The position numbers and the translations under genes were made by a program. This document shows, piece by piece, positions 21,205 through 33,060 of a stretch of 64,000 nucleotides of DNA; the stretch's first letter is position 1, and every line of letters begins with the position of its first letter. The notes under the pieces were generated by a model. That model did no database searches, had not been told where the DNA came from, and worked only from the letters and a program-made list of their open reading frames with translations. Source of the DNA: Cryptomeria japonica (lineage: Eukaryota > Streptophyta > Pinopsida > Cupressales > Cupressaceae); contig NC_081413.1 in the NCBI RefSeq assembly GCF_030272615.1, forward strand, positions 25,166,966 through 25,230,965, given 5' to 3'.

Positions 21205-21362
21205 TCAGAAGTTAGCCATTGGTTAATTTAGCTAATGCCATGCCAAATATTTTCAAAATTTTAGCCATTGGTTAATTTAGCTAATGCCATGCCAAATATT
21301 TCCAAAATTTTAGCCATTGGTTAATTAGCTAATGCCATGCCAAACATTTTCAAAATTTTTTT
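21205..21362 (+). repeat. Three tandem copies of a 52-54-bp intron segment
   Basis: The segment beginning 'TTAGCCATTGGTTAATTTAG' and ending in AAAATTTT occurs three times in a row with few changes. A second looser duplication around AAGATATGTGG...GGGACTTGG lies at 21413-21470 and 21558-21620. Confidence 0.8.
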
Positions 21363-22118
21363 TTTGGGTGTAACTATTGCCATAGTTGTTACCAAATTCT
21401 AAAATGTTACCAAGATATGTGGTGTTGGGGTTGGGTATATGGATGGAGACAGGGATTGGACACTGGTTGGTCATTGCTTAATTTACCCAATGCCATAACA
21501 AATATAGTAAAATTTCTCTTTTATCATTGTCATAGTTGTTTCAACCGCTCAAATTATCAAGATATGTGGGACTTGGAGTCAGGTATAGGAATTTGGGTCG
21601 GGATGGGGACGGGACACTGGTCAAATTAAGATATGTGAATAAATGAATAGTGAGAAGGTTAGATTATGTAGACATGTAATCATCAAAAATTGTGTGTAGG
21701 GAAATAGTGGAAGGGTTTAAATTCCTGTAATGAAATTTCCTGACAATTATGTTTTTGACGGTTTATCATGTATTCTAGGGTTTGATTATGAGCTTTTAAG
21801 GTTCAAAGCTCGCTTGTTTTTATCACTTTTTTATAACAATTTTGTGAAGATTATGCTATTTGAAAATTAAGAGAACTCAGAGAAAATGTTGGTTAAATTC
21901 TACTTGCGATTCATGTAAATTCTTTTGCCTTCTGATCAACAATTTAGGAGAATTGAGATAAATTGTTAGCTTTATTCAACAGTCATAAGATAATGGTCCA
22001 TTGAGAAGGCCTATTGTGAAGCACAACCGTGAAGAATTCTTGCATATTCCATGCAGGTCATGCTTAAAACTTTAGCTTTGACAATGGTTACAATTAATCG
22101 AAAATTGTAACTGCCTCA

Positions 22119-22394
22119 TCACACCGAAGACCAAGTGCCAATAGGATGTGATATGATGGGTTTTGCTCCTTCCTCAAGCTCAATCACATGTTGAAAGCCC
22201 CTATCCAGTGGTAGACGAGGAGGAATTTCACTGAATACCTTGCTACATTTATTCAAGATGGATTGAATGTCAACATGGTAGGACCTCCCATCGTTGGATG
22301 GATCTGTATTTGTAATCAAGCATTCTGCTGCTCAAGCCACTTTATCCGTACGAAAAACTCTCTTCATCCTCTTGGTTGAAACCTCGATGGGACC
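22119..22394 (-). pseudogene. Gypsy reverse-transcriptase fragment
   Basis: The minus frame contains 'SILNKCSKVFSEIPPRLP' then 'HVIELEEGAKPI', the typical N-terminal edge of Ty3/gypsy RT. An in-frame stop follows the first 20 codons (near 22333). It ends exactly where an LTR beginning TGTTGTGACG starts (22395), so the LTR probably inserted into it. Confidence 0.65.
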
Positions 22395-24440
22395 TGTTGT
22401 GACGTTTTCACACATTGCCACATTGCAAATGGGGACCCCCACTTTTTTTGCTTGTAAGTTGGTTCTTTTGCTTAGTTTGCTTCGCTTGGCAGTTTTTTCT
22501 TTAGTTATTAACCTCTTTCTTGTGAGGGGATGCAATGCTTTGTTGTCAGGATGTGATCAAGTCAGGCAGTCGAGCAGTAGTTAGGTCCCCCTCTAGATTA
22601 GTTTGTAGTCTTCTCAGCTCTCAAAGCTTAAGTGATGGATAGGGGTCAAGATGACCATTAAGTGATGCTTCACAATGCAACCTCTAGATCAAGTCAAGGT
22701 GAGTCTTAGGTCTGATGAGTAGTCAAGCAAGCGGGCACCCTTAGGTCGGGATGAAGAAGCGAGGATCAATGAAGAGTGATGATCAATCAACTGAGGTGAA
22801 ATGATTGATGAAGATGATTAAAGGTCTATGTGATGATGAAGAGAAAGAAAACACCAGTCAACCCTATGAAGAAGCTACTTTACACTTGGTGAAATCAGTA
22901 AGTTTCGAGGTCAAAGTGAGTTATCAATGACTCACCAAAATCCACGACCTTGAAGGTCTTGATGATGATGCTAAATGAAACTGGCGATGAGTGAGTTTAC
23001 CCCTTGAATCCTCCAAGTTTGCAAGCAAAGGCACTAAAATGATCAACTTAGATGAACGATGACTTTTATCCTTGAGTTGCTCAAATCCACGACCTTGGAT
23101 GGTGAGTGAAAACTTTTATCCTTGAGTTGCCAAAATCCACGACTTGTGGAGGTCCATGACTTGAAGAACTTTGAAGGTAACAATGATAGAAGAATTGATT
23201 CTATCCCAATACCTTGATGATGGGGTTGAGTGAAGTAAGCTTGTCTTGAAGTGAATTGGATGAAGATATCTTGATGGTGAAGGTGAATGATAGTGATCAA
23301 CTCATGACTTGAGCATATCCATGACTTACTAAAATCCATGCCTCAAGCATGAAAATGGCAAGGTTGATCCATGAAGTGAAGAAGAAATAATGAACTAACT
23401 CAATCCTTGCTTAGAGAGTGAAGATCACCATCATATTGAAGGTGAATTGATAGACTAAGTGTTGGAGTTGGCGAGATTGAGTAGTGATGGTGACTATCCT
23501 CCACTTGCAAAAATCCACGAACAAGATCATCCTTGAGTTGCCAAAATCCATGACTTGGAGGTGGATATGACCAAATTTATCCTTAGGTTGGCAAAATCCA
23601 CGACTTGATAGAGGTAAGTGCAACATCATGATGTTTGAACAAATGAACGACTAAGTGTCAAGAAGAGTTAAAGTGATCAAGGCGGCCAATGGCTTGGAGG
23701 AGAGAAATATTATCCTTGGGTCATGAGAATCCATGACCCACCAAAATCCATGCCTTCAAGAAATCCGCGATCAACCAAAATCCATGCCCCTCTCGAATCT
23801 GTGACCTAGGGTGATAGGATAATATGTTTGGCACTAATGTAATGGCAAGTTGGCCTTTGAAAAATGAACGTTTTAATTCAAAATTTAAACAAGTCGGCCT
23901 TATGATCAAGGGATGCGACTTTAACTTGGAAATGCATATATAGAGGAGATGAAAATGCATCATTTAGCAATCATTCAAAATCAAATTTGAAACCACAAAA
24001 GTCAGAGCAGGTCAGGAGCAAACTCACATCAGAGGATAGCAAATTGCTACTGCAGATAGGTATGAATGCATTGCAATAAAATCAGATTCCAAACAGAACC
24101 ATTGATGGAGAGCAGATATCAAAGTCATGCATTTGAGAAGCATATAAAGAGGGAACACTAGATAATCAGTCTCATACCTATAACACACTAAATCAGAAGT
24201 GATGTAACAGCAGCAGATATGCGAAATTAAGAAGCAGATTTCGCAATCAGACCTGGAAAATTAAAATCAGACTTAGAAAAAGGGGAATCAGACCAGCAGA
24301 ATCCCAGTTGCAGACCTAAAATTTCATGTTCCCAGAGAAAGTGATTATTCTCAGATTTTAGAAGGGCTTTGAGAAGTCAATTCCATGATTAAAAAGTTGT
24401 AACCTTTAGAAATTAACTCCTATTTTCCTCTTTTCGGGTA
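22395..24440 (+). mobile_element. LTR (copy A) of the TGTTGTGAC family, right end uncertain
   Basis: Starts TGTTGTGACG, followed by the conserved terminal block with an imperfect CCACATTGCAAATGGGG palindrome and ACCCCC. The body 22900-23800 repeats words such as 'GCCAAAATCCACGACTTG' at irregular spacing in both orientations. A TATA-type box (GCATATATAGAGG) is at about 23934. No gene is inside. The 3' boundary was not found; 24440 is only where the similarity in style ends. Confidence 0.5.
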
Positions 24441-24912
24441 TTATTGCACAGAAGTGACATCAAGAGGAAAGACCAGTTCATTGGAGGACTTATAACTTCA
24501 GGATTCATGCTTCAACATGGCGGATCAAGGAGAGGATCAATATTGCAAAGAGCTCAAGGACATGTGTCTCCAAGAGGGAAAATGGTGAGGCATGAAGATT
24601 GCAATTATGCTAAGGATTTCATAACCTCAAAGAATATCAAGACAAAGTGGCGAAGAATGAAAGAAAAGATACAAGTTGGAGAAGACTTTACAAGGATTGC
24701 TTCACAAGAAGAAGGTCAACATCATGAAAGAGTGAACACAAGAGATGAAAGTGCTGGAGGAAGAATAAGATCAATGTATTCAAGGAGAAGGACTACATAA
24801 CCTTGGTAATGCAATCACTACATGATATCAAGAGATATTGCTCAATCACACCACTTTATCATGATCTACAAGAGGGGCAAGTAGCTGAGGTGGCACTTAG
24901 TCATCACCAACC
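24441..24912 (+). other. Short segment before LTR copy B, probably element interior
   Basis: A 118-codon basic open frame (24444-24800) shows no recognisable motif. A purine-rich run (AAGAGGGGCAAGTAG, about 24870) lies some 40 bp before the TGTTGTGACC terminus, as a polypurine tract region would. This suggests the tail of a gypsy-type element. Confidence 0.35.
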
Positions 24913-27700
24913 TGTTGTGACCATTTCACACATCGCCCCATTTAAATGGGGACCCCCTCTTTTTGCTCGTTTTTGCTCGCCTTTCTCTCTGCTTTTTTAG
25001 GGTTTTGGTTTAGTATGCCAGTTGTCTGGACTAGGGTCAAACCTTAGGGTTTCTGTTATTGTGTTTTCAGGCCAGAGTCCAGTCCAATTGTGAATTTGAG
25101 AGCTTCCTCCCGAGGGATGCAATTTTGAATAAAGTAAATTCGCCAGAGGCTGGGTAAGTTGGTCTAGTTTCAATTGGAATTTTGAATGCAGAGTCCAGAT
25201 TTGTCTAAGTGTGAATGATGAGATTTTGATTTTTTGTCCGATTGAGTAATTTTGACCAAATTTTGAAAATTTTGATAATTGATCCCGGGCATTGGAAATG
25301 ACTTGTTTTTGCCTTGTGAAGTGATTAAACTCCCAAAATCTTGATATTTTGGCCTGTAGGAGCAAAATCGCTCCTGTCCCTCAGTGAAGGACCGGAGCTT
25401 GTTTTTCAAAATCTTACTATCTCTGCAGGATCAAGATGAATTTCGAATTGGAAGTGATAAAGGGAGGCATGATCTTTCCTTTGAATATAATTTGAAGAAT
25501 TTCACAAGCATGGAAATGTGCCAGGAGCAAAAATCGCTCCTATCCCTCAGTGAAGGACCGGAGCTCGAAATCAAACATTGCCTTGTCCTTGCAGGATTTG
25601 AACAATTTGACGATTTGAGGGGATCAAAAGAGATATGTTTCATCAGTTGAATATAATTCGGAAGTGCCTTCGTGAAGAAGATTGGACCTAGAAGCTAATG
25701 CGCTCCTGTCCCTCAGTCAGGGACCAGGGCGAAATGCAGTGGTAGCTCCCGTCCCTCTCCCAGGGACCAGAGCGAATTTCCTCATGAGGCATGTTTTGGG
25801 CAAAGATCAAGTAAGTTTCGAGTTTGAGGTAAACAAAGAAGGTGTAATGAACTCGTTGGAGACAAATTGAAGATTACAAGATACCAAAGTAAGGCCCAAA
25901 TTGGCCTAGTCGCTCCTATCCCTCAGTCAGGGACCAGAGCGATTTTTGCCTTAGGTCAATTTTTCACCAAGTTAGAACGAATTTCATGCCAAGAATAGGT
26001 GAAAGGGTCCACATCGAGTCCATTGAAGATAATTTTGGGAGTTAGCAAAGTGTGATGGAGCCTAGAGCATCAAATTCGCTCCTGTCCCTCAGCCAGGGAC
26101 CAGGGCGAAATGTTAATTATCTTGCCTTCCACCCAAATTCAAGTCACTCTAAGTCAGGATACAAGCTGGCAAGGACATTTTGAGGTGTCTCGACGAAGAA
26201 CGAAGTATCAAAGACCGCCAAGGATGAAGGATTTGCACTAAATGCCCAAATTCGCTCCTGTCCCTCAGTCAGGGACCAGAGCGAAATTTCTATGAAGGCT
26301 TAAGTTTTAAATGATAATCACATTTCGTATGTTCAAGAAGGATCAAAGGACACCGTTTTACATTATGAAGGCAATTGCAAGTTGATAAGAACAAAGATGA
26401 GCCCAGGATACCAAGAATCGCTCCTGTCCTTCAGGCAAGGACCAGGGCGATATTCACTATACTAGCCAGTTCATTCAAAAATCATGCTAAGTCAAGGACG
26501 TACAAGGTTGCAAAAGGTTAAAGTGTCCTTAAGAAGATGATGTGCAAAGAAACCAAACGTCAGATGACGATCAAGTTGAGTCAAAATGCTAGATCGCTCC
26601 TGTCCCTCAGTCAGGGACCAGGGCGATTTTCATCAAACCACTTATTTTCCTTCAAAATCATGACAAAGCAAGGGCACACAAGATCGAGAACATCATTTGG
26701 AAGGTGACAAGAAAAGAATTGAACGTCAAAAGATCGCAAAATTGAGCTAAAATGGAAGTTCGCTCCTGTCCCTCATCAAGGGACCAGGGCGATATTAGTC
26801 ACAAAAGGCACTCATCCACAAAGTCAAGTTAACCAAGTTTGAAATTCCCAGCAAACATGCCAGTTTCAACGTGAAGATGGAGGTTTTGAAAGTCAAAGGC
26901 AAAAGAATCAAGGCTAAAATGCAAGTTCGCTCCTGTCCCTCAGTCAGGGACCAGAGTGATATGGTTTGTATCTTTCCACCTCTCCAAGTTTTGGCGCTAA
27001 ATCATTTTTGAATTTTATTAAATGCTAAAAATCGATAAATTTAATTAAAGATAGCATTTAAAAAATAGCGCAAAGCATTTATTAATTAATTTTTGCCCTT
27101 TTAAAAAATCGAATTAATAAACAAAGGCATTTAATTAATTAATTATTAATTTAATTAAAAATCGAATTTGAGCGCTTGGATTTAATTTCTTACAAAGTCG
27201 GCCTTTGGTTTTATTTATAAATTGTTTTAAAATTGCCTTATTTTGCAAAGTCGGCCTTGAGGTAGTTGTAAGGGTAAGCGCCTATAAAGGGAGGGTGATA
27301 ATTTCGTTTTCAAATCATCATTTCACCTTCATTCATATGCGATTTTGAGAGGACAAAGAGGAGAGAATTTCATAAAGGAGAAGTGCGAATTTAGCAAAGG
27401 AAGTGGTGCGAGCATCATCAAAAGGGGAGTGCGAACCTTGGTTAGGAGTAAGGCGAACTTGCTATCATCACGTCAAAGACCCCCCAAAGGTGGCGAAGTG
27501 CTAAGGAGAACATTCGCTTGAGGAAGATCACGTGGGAAAGCTTCAAATTTTGATTTTGCCTAGGCGAATTTCTTTGTTTTGCATTTTAGAGTTAGCTCTC
27601 AAGTGAGGTATGGCGAGGTCTTCTCTTGTTTTGAATTTTTGATCGTCATAGCTTGAAATTTTGAAATTTTGAATTTCAGTAGCTCGATCGTATTTAGGAA
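24913..27700 (+). mobile_element. LTR (copy B) of the TGTTGTGAC family with an 11-copy hairpin array
   Basis: Begins TGTTGTGACC and carries a perfect 16-bp palindrome CCCCATTTAAATGGGG at 24936-24951. From 25371 to 26958 eleven copies of a CGCTCCTGTCCCT..AGGGACCAGGGCG cassette recur, mostly about 160-180 bp apart. AT-rich spacers follow, then a TATA-type box (CTATAAAGGG, about 27292) and leader-like sequence up to the long ORF. The LTR's right edge was not located. Confidence 0.55.
25371..26958 (+). repeat. Array of 11 stem-loop cassettes
   Basis: Cassettes start near 25371, 25531, 25701, 25746, 25912, 26071, 26252, 26419, 26595, 26761 and 26927. Each has two arms of 13 nt around a 5-6-nt loop. 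Spacer sequences between cassettes are much more diverged than the cassettes. Confidence 0.9.
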
Positions 27701-27798
27701 ATGATAACTCAAGGACTTATCATGAAGTTTCCTAAAATTAATCTAATCTATGTTATACATTGCAAAATCTAGTTCTTATTATGAAATGTTGTGTAGGT

Positions 27799-30700
27799 AT
27801 GGCGACCCCAAAGGCGGGAGCATCCACCAGTCGTCCAGCTCTCATGAAGGAAGATCAAAAGACCGAAGAAGTGGAGACCAAGATCGTGTCTAAATGGAGC
27901 AACATTGGAGATACCAACTTGGGCAACTTCAGTACGAAGAAGTTTCGAGAGGTCCCTTACATTGGCAAGCCATCACCTGTCGCCCGGAGGATAATTGAAA
28001 GTGGCATCATTAAGGCGGCCGGCTTCCCTCCAGCAGTACAGTGTCATGAGTTGATGATCGAGTGCGCTCGTCATTATGATCCTCAATCCAGAACGATCGT
28101 GTCCAAGGAAGGAAACACTTTAGCTTATCTTTCAGAAGAAGCTATAAGTGAGGCTTTCCATCTTCCAGAGCACAGAGATATGGTCTACAAGAGCATAGAA
28201 GGAGCCAGGTCCATGTACGGAGATGATCCAGATGCTTGCCTAAGCATCATCAACAAGAACTGGTTACTCAAGAGTCGTCCTCGCCTGAGCAAGATACCGA
28301 ACACACCACACAGGATTGATTTCCAGGAGGAGTACAGAGATTTGATTACAATGCTCAACCGAGTCACAGGTGCACCTCAAGCTTTTTACTTTGAAAAGTG
28401 AATGTTCTACTTTATCCAGGTGATAGTTCAGGGAAAAGGAACAATACATTGGGCTAGAATGATTAGCCATTGCTTGGACGTACAGTTGAGGAGACTCAAG
28501 GCTACCAAGTCCTTCCACATGAGTTCATACGTCATCTATGCTTTGATCAGGAGCTTCGAGTACGCAGGACTACCTCACAGAGGAGTGATTGGAAGAGGAC
28601 CCGGCGAGGTCAGAGTTTGTGATTCCTATGTTCACTTGCATCATCCGCCAGGAAGCAACTACAAGTTAGTTAATGATACCTTCACAATGAACATTACGAG
28701 GACGTTGCAAGGCGGGATTCACAACAGATTATCTCAGGATGCGCAGGAACTAGTAAAGAGGTACGGTGCTTGGTTTATCCAATTTCCAAAGTTTACTTAT
28801 ATCAGAGTTCATGGATGTCCTTCACCCCCGTACATGTTGCCGAGATATCCGACAGACAGAATAGTGTTACTTGAGGTAACAAGACAGTTGGCAGCTTATG
28901 CGAAGGCGTTCAGACACAGGCATGGGAATGGAGTTCCGGTACCTATCATATTGGGTAATTCAGTTGAGGTATGTCCTAATGCTTTAGCCATGGATGACGC
29001 AGAGAAGGAGTTAGCTTTGTATTCTTTTTCATTCTTTGCCTTGAGAGAAAGCTTTGATCCACATGGATATATAGAGGAGACAGTCGGTAGGAAGTTTAAG
29101 CATGAGTTTCAAATAGAAGATTTTATGATAAATCTCTTAGATGATCTTGAAGTGAAAAGGAAAATGCATTCCAGATTACCTTTGGATTTCATCAGGAAAT
29201 GCAAGATTTACAGAGTGGCCGACCAAGCTCAGGACAGTGGCAGACATCTCCAGTCATCCTATGATCGAGAAAGCAAATCAGTAAGGTTAGATTGGAATGA
29301 GCCCGAGATTGTGGATCTAGATGCTTTGATGGCTCCAGTCTTGTCTTGTACTCGCAGATGGGTTGATGTGCAGCATCAGAAGTTGAGGGAGCAAGGCATA
29401 GCTATGACTTTCACTTTGGAAGAGAAACCAGTTGAAGGAGGAGCAAGTGTAAGTGAGGGTAATCCTAATCCCAGAAATGCAAGCGAAGGCAACCTTCGAA
29501 GTGTAAGTGAAGGCAATCCCCCTCCAAGAGGCTCAAAGAGGAAAGAGAGACCTGAGAAAAGAGAATCCTCCAAGAAGAAGCAAGAGGCCAACCAAGATCG
29601 TTCATCCGGCACATCTTCTCGATAAGAGAAGAGGACATCTGAGATAGAGGAGTCTATGGAGTCAATGGTACAGAATGATAAAGAAGGACAGGCACTTCAA
29701 GGGTCACCAAGTGGATCTCTCCAAGATTATGAGTTACATGAAGACAAGAACAATGACGAGGTAACATCTCCTCCTAGAGAAGAAGAAGCATTGCATAAGG
29801 AGATACAGGTTAAAGAAACCAGATCGGCCATCCCGGATTGGTTGAAGGAAAGATTAACGAAGGTGATTGTGATCGAGGACGAAGACAATGTGATTGATTT
29901 AGAGAGCCTTGTTGGACATTCCCAGGAAGTAACAGAGAAGAGGAAGGCTACCAAGATGTCCAAGATGATTAGAGATGAGACTGGATTCAGAAAATTACAG
30001 ATAGCTACACCGTCCGTGGACAAGTACGAAGGTGAGATCCTAGCAGAGGAATATGATATAGAGACATTTGAGCTAGGTCCATCCACAGCCGAGCAGACAC
30101 TAGATGATGCCACCGATTCGTTTGAGGCATTGAAAGATAAGCTTAGGGAAGAAATGGAGAAAAATAGAAAGCTTGAGAGAGAAGTTGGTGCATGGAGAAC
30201 ATATTTCAGTCATCTCAATCAGCCTTTAGGACGTCAGGATCCAGCAAGATCACCCATACAGGCACTTCCTCTTCAATCAATTGGTGAGGCAGAGAGATTC
30301 AGGAGTATGGTCCAGCGTATGAGTACTTGGATGGTTAAATCTCATACAGTCGCCATGGAATTTGTAACAAGGATGATGCAAACCATTCACCGAGCTATTC
30401 AGGTTCTTGAGATCATCCACAACTTGATGATAACAGTGGCCGCTTTTGCTCATACCAAAGATGTTATCATCCCTGTCTTGCGAGTAATCAGACAAACATC
30501 AAGGAAGGTCTTAGCGCAGGAAAAGATCATGGATGGAGGACCTCACAGTTTACTTCAGTGGTCAACCTTACTCCAGATGAAGGAAGTTCTCTTCGAGGAC
30601 ATCAGTACTAGATGTAGCCATGTTGAGGAGGTGATCAACCCAATCCAGGACAAAGTATTTGAGGTACTGTGTACTATTCTTGACAGGAGGATCGAAGTTG

Positions 30701-31014
30701 AGACAGATGTGGATTTGCAGGAATTAGAAGATAGAATCAAGGTCATCTTTTGCAAGGACGCTAATATCACAGATGAGCAACAGGACCAGATGTTCGCTAC
30801 CATGCTCTTGATTGAAAAGACTAAAGAACTTGAACCTGGATGGGACGCTGCTCTTCTCGAGGCATTTGATCAGGTCATCCACTTGGAAGAAAGAATGAAG
30901 AATCTTCCCGAGATTCCAATTGCTGAGATCGAAGGAATCGTATCAAGATTCATTGCATATGCTAAAAAGGAGCATTGGAAAGGGAATAAGATTCTAGATG
31001 AAAGGTTGTTATAG
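27799..31014 (+). pseudogene. Long unknown ORF of a transposable element, broken by two stops
   Basis: One reading frame of 1,072 codons runs from ATG 27799 (M-A-T-P-K-A-G-A-S) to a TAG at 31012, interrupted only by TGA at 28399 and TAA at 29623. Part 1 and part 2 form one globular region (conserved-looking patches 'HWARMISHCLDVQLRRLK', 'SYVIYALIRSFEYAGLPHRG', 'YGAWFIQFPKFTYIRVHG'). The end of part 2 is Ser/Gly/Asn-rich and basic. Part 3 (29656-31014) is acidic, with probable coiled coil around 'EEMEKNRKLEREVGAWR'. I do not recognise the family; there is no zinc knuckle, protease or RT. Position between LTR-like sequences suggests an element ORF, perhaps Gag-like. Confidence 0.6.
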
Positions 31015-31119
31015 ATGACATGGCATCTTAATTGTCATTGGTCTATGTCTCCTAGGTTTTTGTGCCAAATTTAATATTTGGCTATGCATTTAATATTGTT
31101 CAGTAAAAAGGAGGCTATT

Positions 31120-32060
31120 TGTAACAAACCCTAATTAGGGTTTAGGTGTCATGATCTTGACCGTTGATCTGCTTGTTGATCTGGACTGTTCATTGTAATC
31201 GAGGATGCTATTTATACCCTCATTTCATTTCATTTGATCATTAGAAATTAGAGAGAGCTGGAAATTCTTGATGTATTAGAGAGATTAGAGTTTAGAAGCA
31301 ATTTACTTTTGTAGCAAGATTGAGCTTGGAGAAAGGAATTCAAACAATTGTTGTACATGATGGCTTTGAGATCAATGAAATATTGAAGTTATGGTGTTTT
31401 GTTGCAATTCTCTTGGTTATCTTCATGGTTGTTCATTTTTCCTTGAATCATTCTCAATCAAAGTAGTGTTTTAGTTCGAAGGACAAAGTGTTGGACTTGA
31501 TCTTTGGTAGGATTCGCTTTCCAAACCACTAGCTTCTTGCTGATTGTAGGAATGCCTTGCGTGGTCGACTGGAGATATTTGAATCGTTTAAACCTTCAAT
31601 CGTTATTGTATCTTGGATATGTACCTTCGTGGTAGTGTCCTTGATCTTTGATGTATTGAAGAATCATTTGTTACCTTAGAAGATCGCATCAATTTCAATT
31701 GAGTTGTTAATTTATGGCAATATTGAAGTTGGTAGAATCTCACCAAGCCTTGTCTACATTGAGTCATTCTTAGGGTTAGACTAGATTAGACCTCTTGCAA
31801 ACCCTATCCTTTTGATATTTTTTTAAGTTTGTTTAGTTTAGCAAAATCTTCGGCAACGTAAGGCCCCTTGATGACACAGCAATCACAACGACCACTGGTG
31901 CTTATCCACACGTAGAGACCCTACTAAAAAGAACATTGGAGTCATCTTAACTGATCCTTCTTGCGAAATCTTCAGCAGTTAGCGACTTTATTCAAGAGAG
32001 GATAAGGTACCCTTAGGTATTTTATTCTGTGTTTGATAGTGTACAAAATACACGTCAACA
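31120..32060 (+). repeat. LTR-like sequence C1 following the long ORF
   Basis: A polypurine-type run (AAAAAGGAGG) ends just before TGTAACAAACCCTAATTAGG at 31120. A TATA-like box (TATTTATACC) follows about 90 bp later. The end contains 'AACGTAAGGCCCCTTG' and 'ATCCACACGTAGAGACC', shared with C2, and 'ACACGTCAACA', shared with the minus-strand copy near 33376. It may be the 3' LTR of the element carrying the long ORF; no matching 5' LTR was found. Confidence 0.4.
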
Positions 32061-32259
32061 CAACCCAATCACATCATTCCAAGTTGAGGCGTCCAGATTC
32101 AATGCACTTGACTCATCCAACAAGGAGGATAACTACCATATGTGGAGGCACAAAGTTCGATATACCTAACCTCATCGCTCATTGGTGCACATTCAAAGGA
32201 CATGTGTCCTATTTATTGTAATCAAATCATTGGTCAAGTATTAAATGTAATGCAATGGT

Positions 32260-33060
32260 TGTTGTAACTAACCCTAACTAGGGTTTTATCTTGTAATCTT
32301 GGCCATTGATTTGGATTTGATCCTGGCCATTCATTTGTAAAGAGAATTCTATAAAAGGCTTGCTCTCCTCATTTGTAAAGGTTAATAGTTAGGAGCTAGA
32401 TAATTAGATTAGAAGTAGAGTAGGAGGATAACACAAAAATTGTTGCCAAGACATGTAAATAAACATGCTTTTCATTGAATTAATGGTGAATGGTGGTGTT
32501 TCCTCTACATATTGCATGGTTTTTTGTTATATCCTCATGTTAGATGAAGTTAATTGATTGTGATGGAGTTATGCGTGGATGTTGATAATTCCTTGGTTCA
32601 TACTATTTGTGGTTGGATGATTTTCAATTACAATGCATAGTTAGCATGAACATTAAAAAGTGCTAAGTTCAATTGTGGATATGTTTATTCAAGTTGCGCC
32701 AGTGTATTGGGTATTTGGATGAACATGCATGATATGAAAACCTTTCATTTACCTTGGAAGATTGCATCAGTTTTGTGTAGTTGTTGGCAACATGGCGAAG
32801 AAAAGCTCGGTTAAGGAATGTGTCCATCCAAGCATGATTCGGTGCTATCGTTGATCTTAGGTGTAGATTAGATTTCTCTAAACCCTCAATCCCTTTTGTC
32901 TTTTTTTCAAATCAAGTGAATTTCCATGTTCTAGCAGCATTCAAGCATTCATGCAAAACGTAAGTCCCCCTTGTGATTCCAGCAATATCACATCAAACCA
33001 TTGAGTTATCCACACGTCAAGACCTAACAATAGAAACCTTGGAGTCACCTCCTATGATCA
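32260..33060 (+). repeat. LTR-like sequence C2, related to C1
   Basis: Starts TGTTGTAACTAACCCTAACT, has TCTATAAAAGG at about 32350, and ends with 'AACGTAAGTCCCCCTTG' and 'ATCCACACGTCAAGACC'. The layout parallels C1 but sequence identity is low, so it is a different copy or subfamily. Confidence 0.4.

Noticed and set aside
25371-26958. CRISPR-like array
   Set aside because: Repeats are evenly spaced but spacers are about 130 bp and partly alike, there are no cas genes, and the DNA is plant nuclear.
22395-27700. Copies A and B as the two LTRs of one element
   Set aside because: Only the first 50 bp are alike; the internal arrays differ completely, which two LTRs of one insertion should not do.
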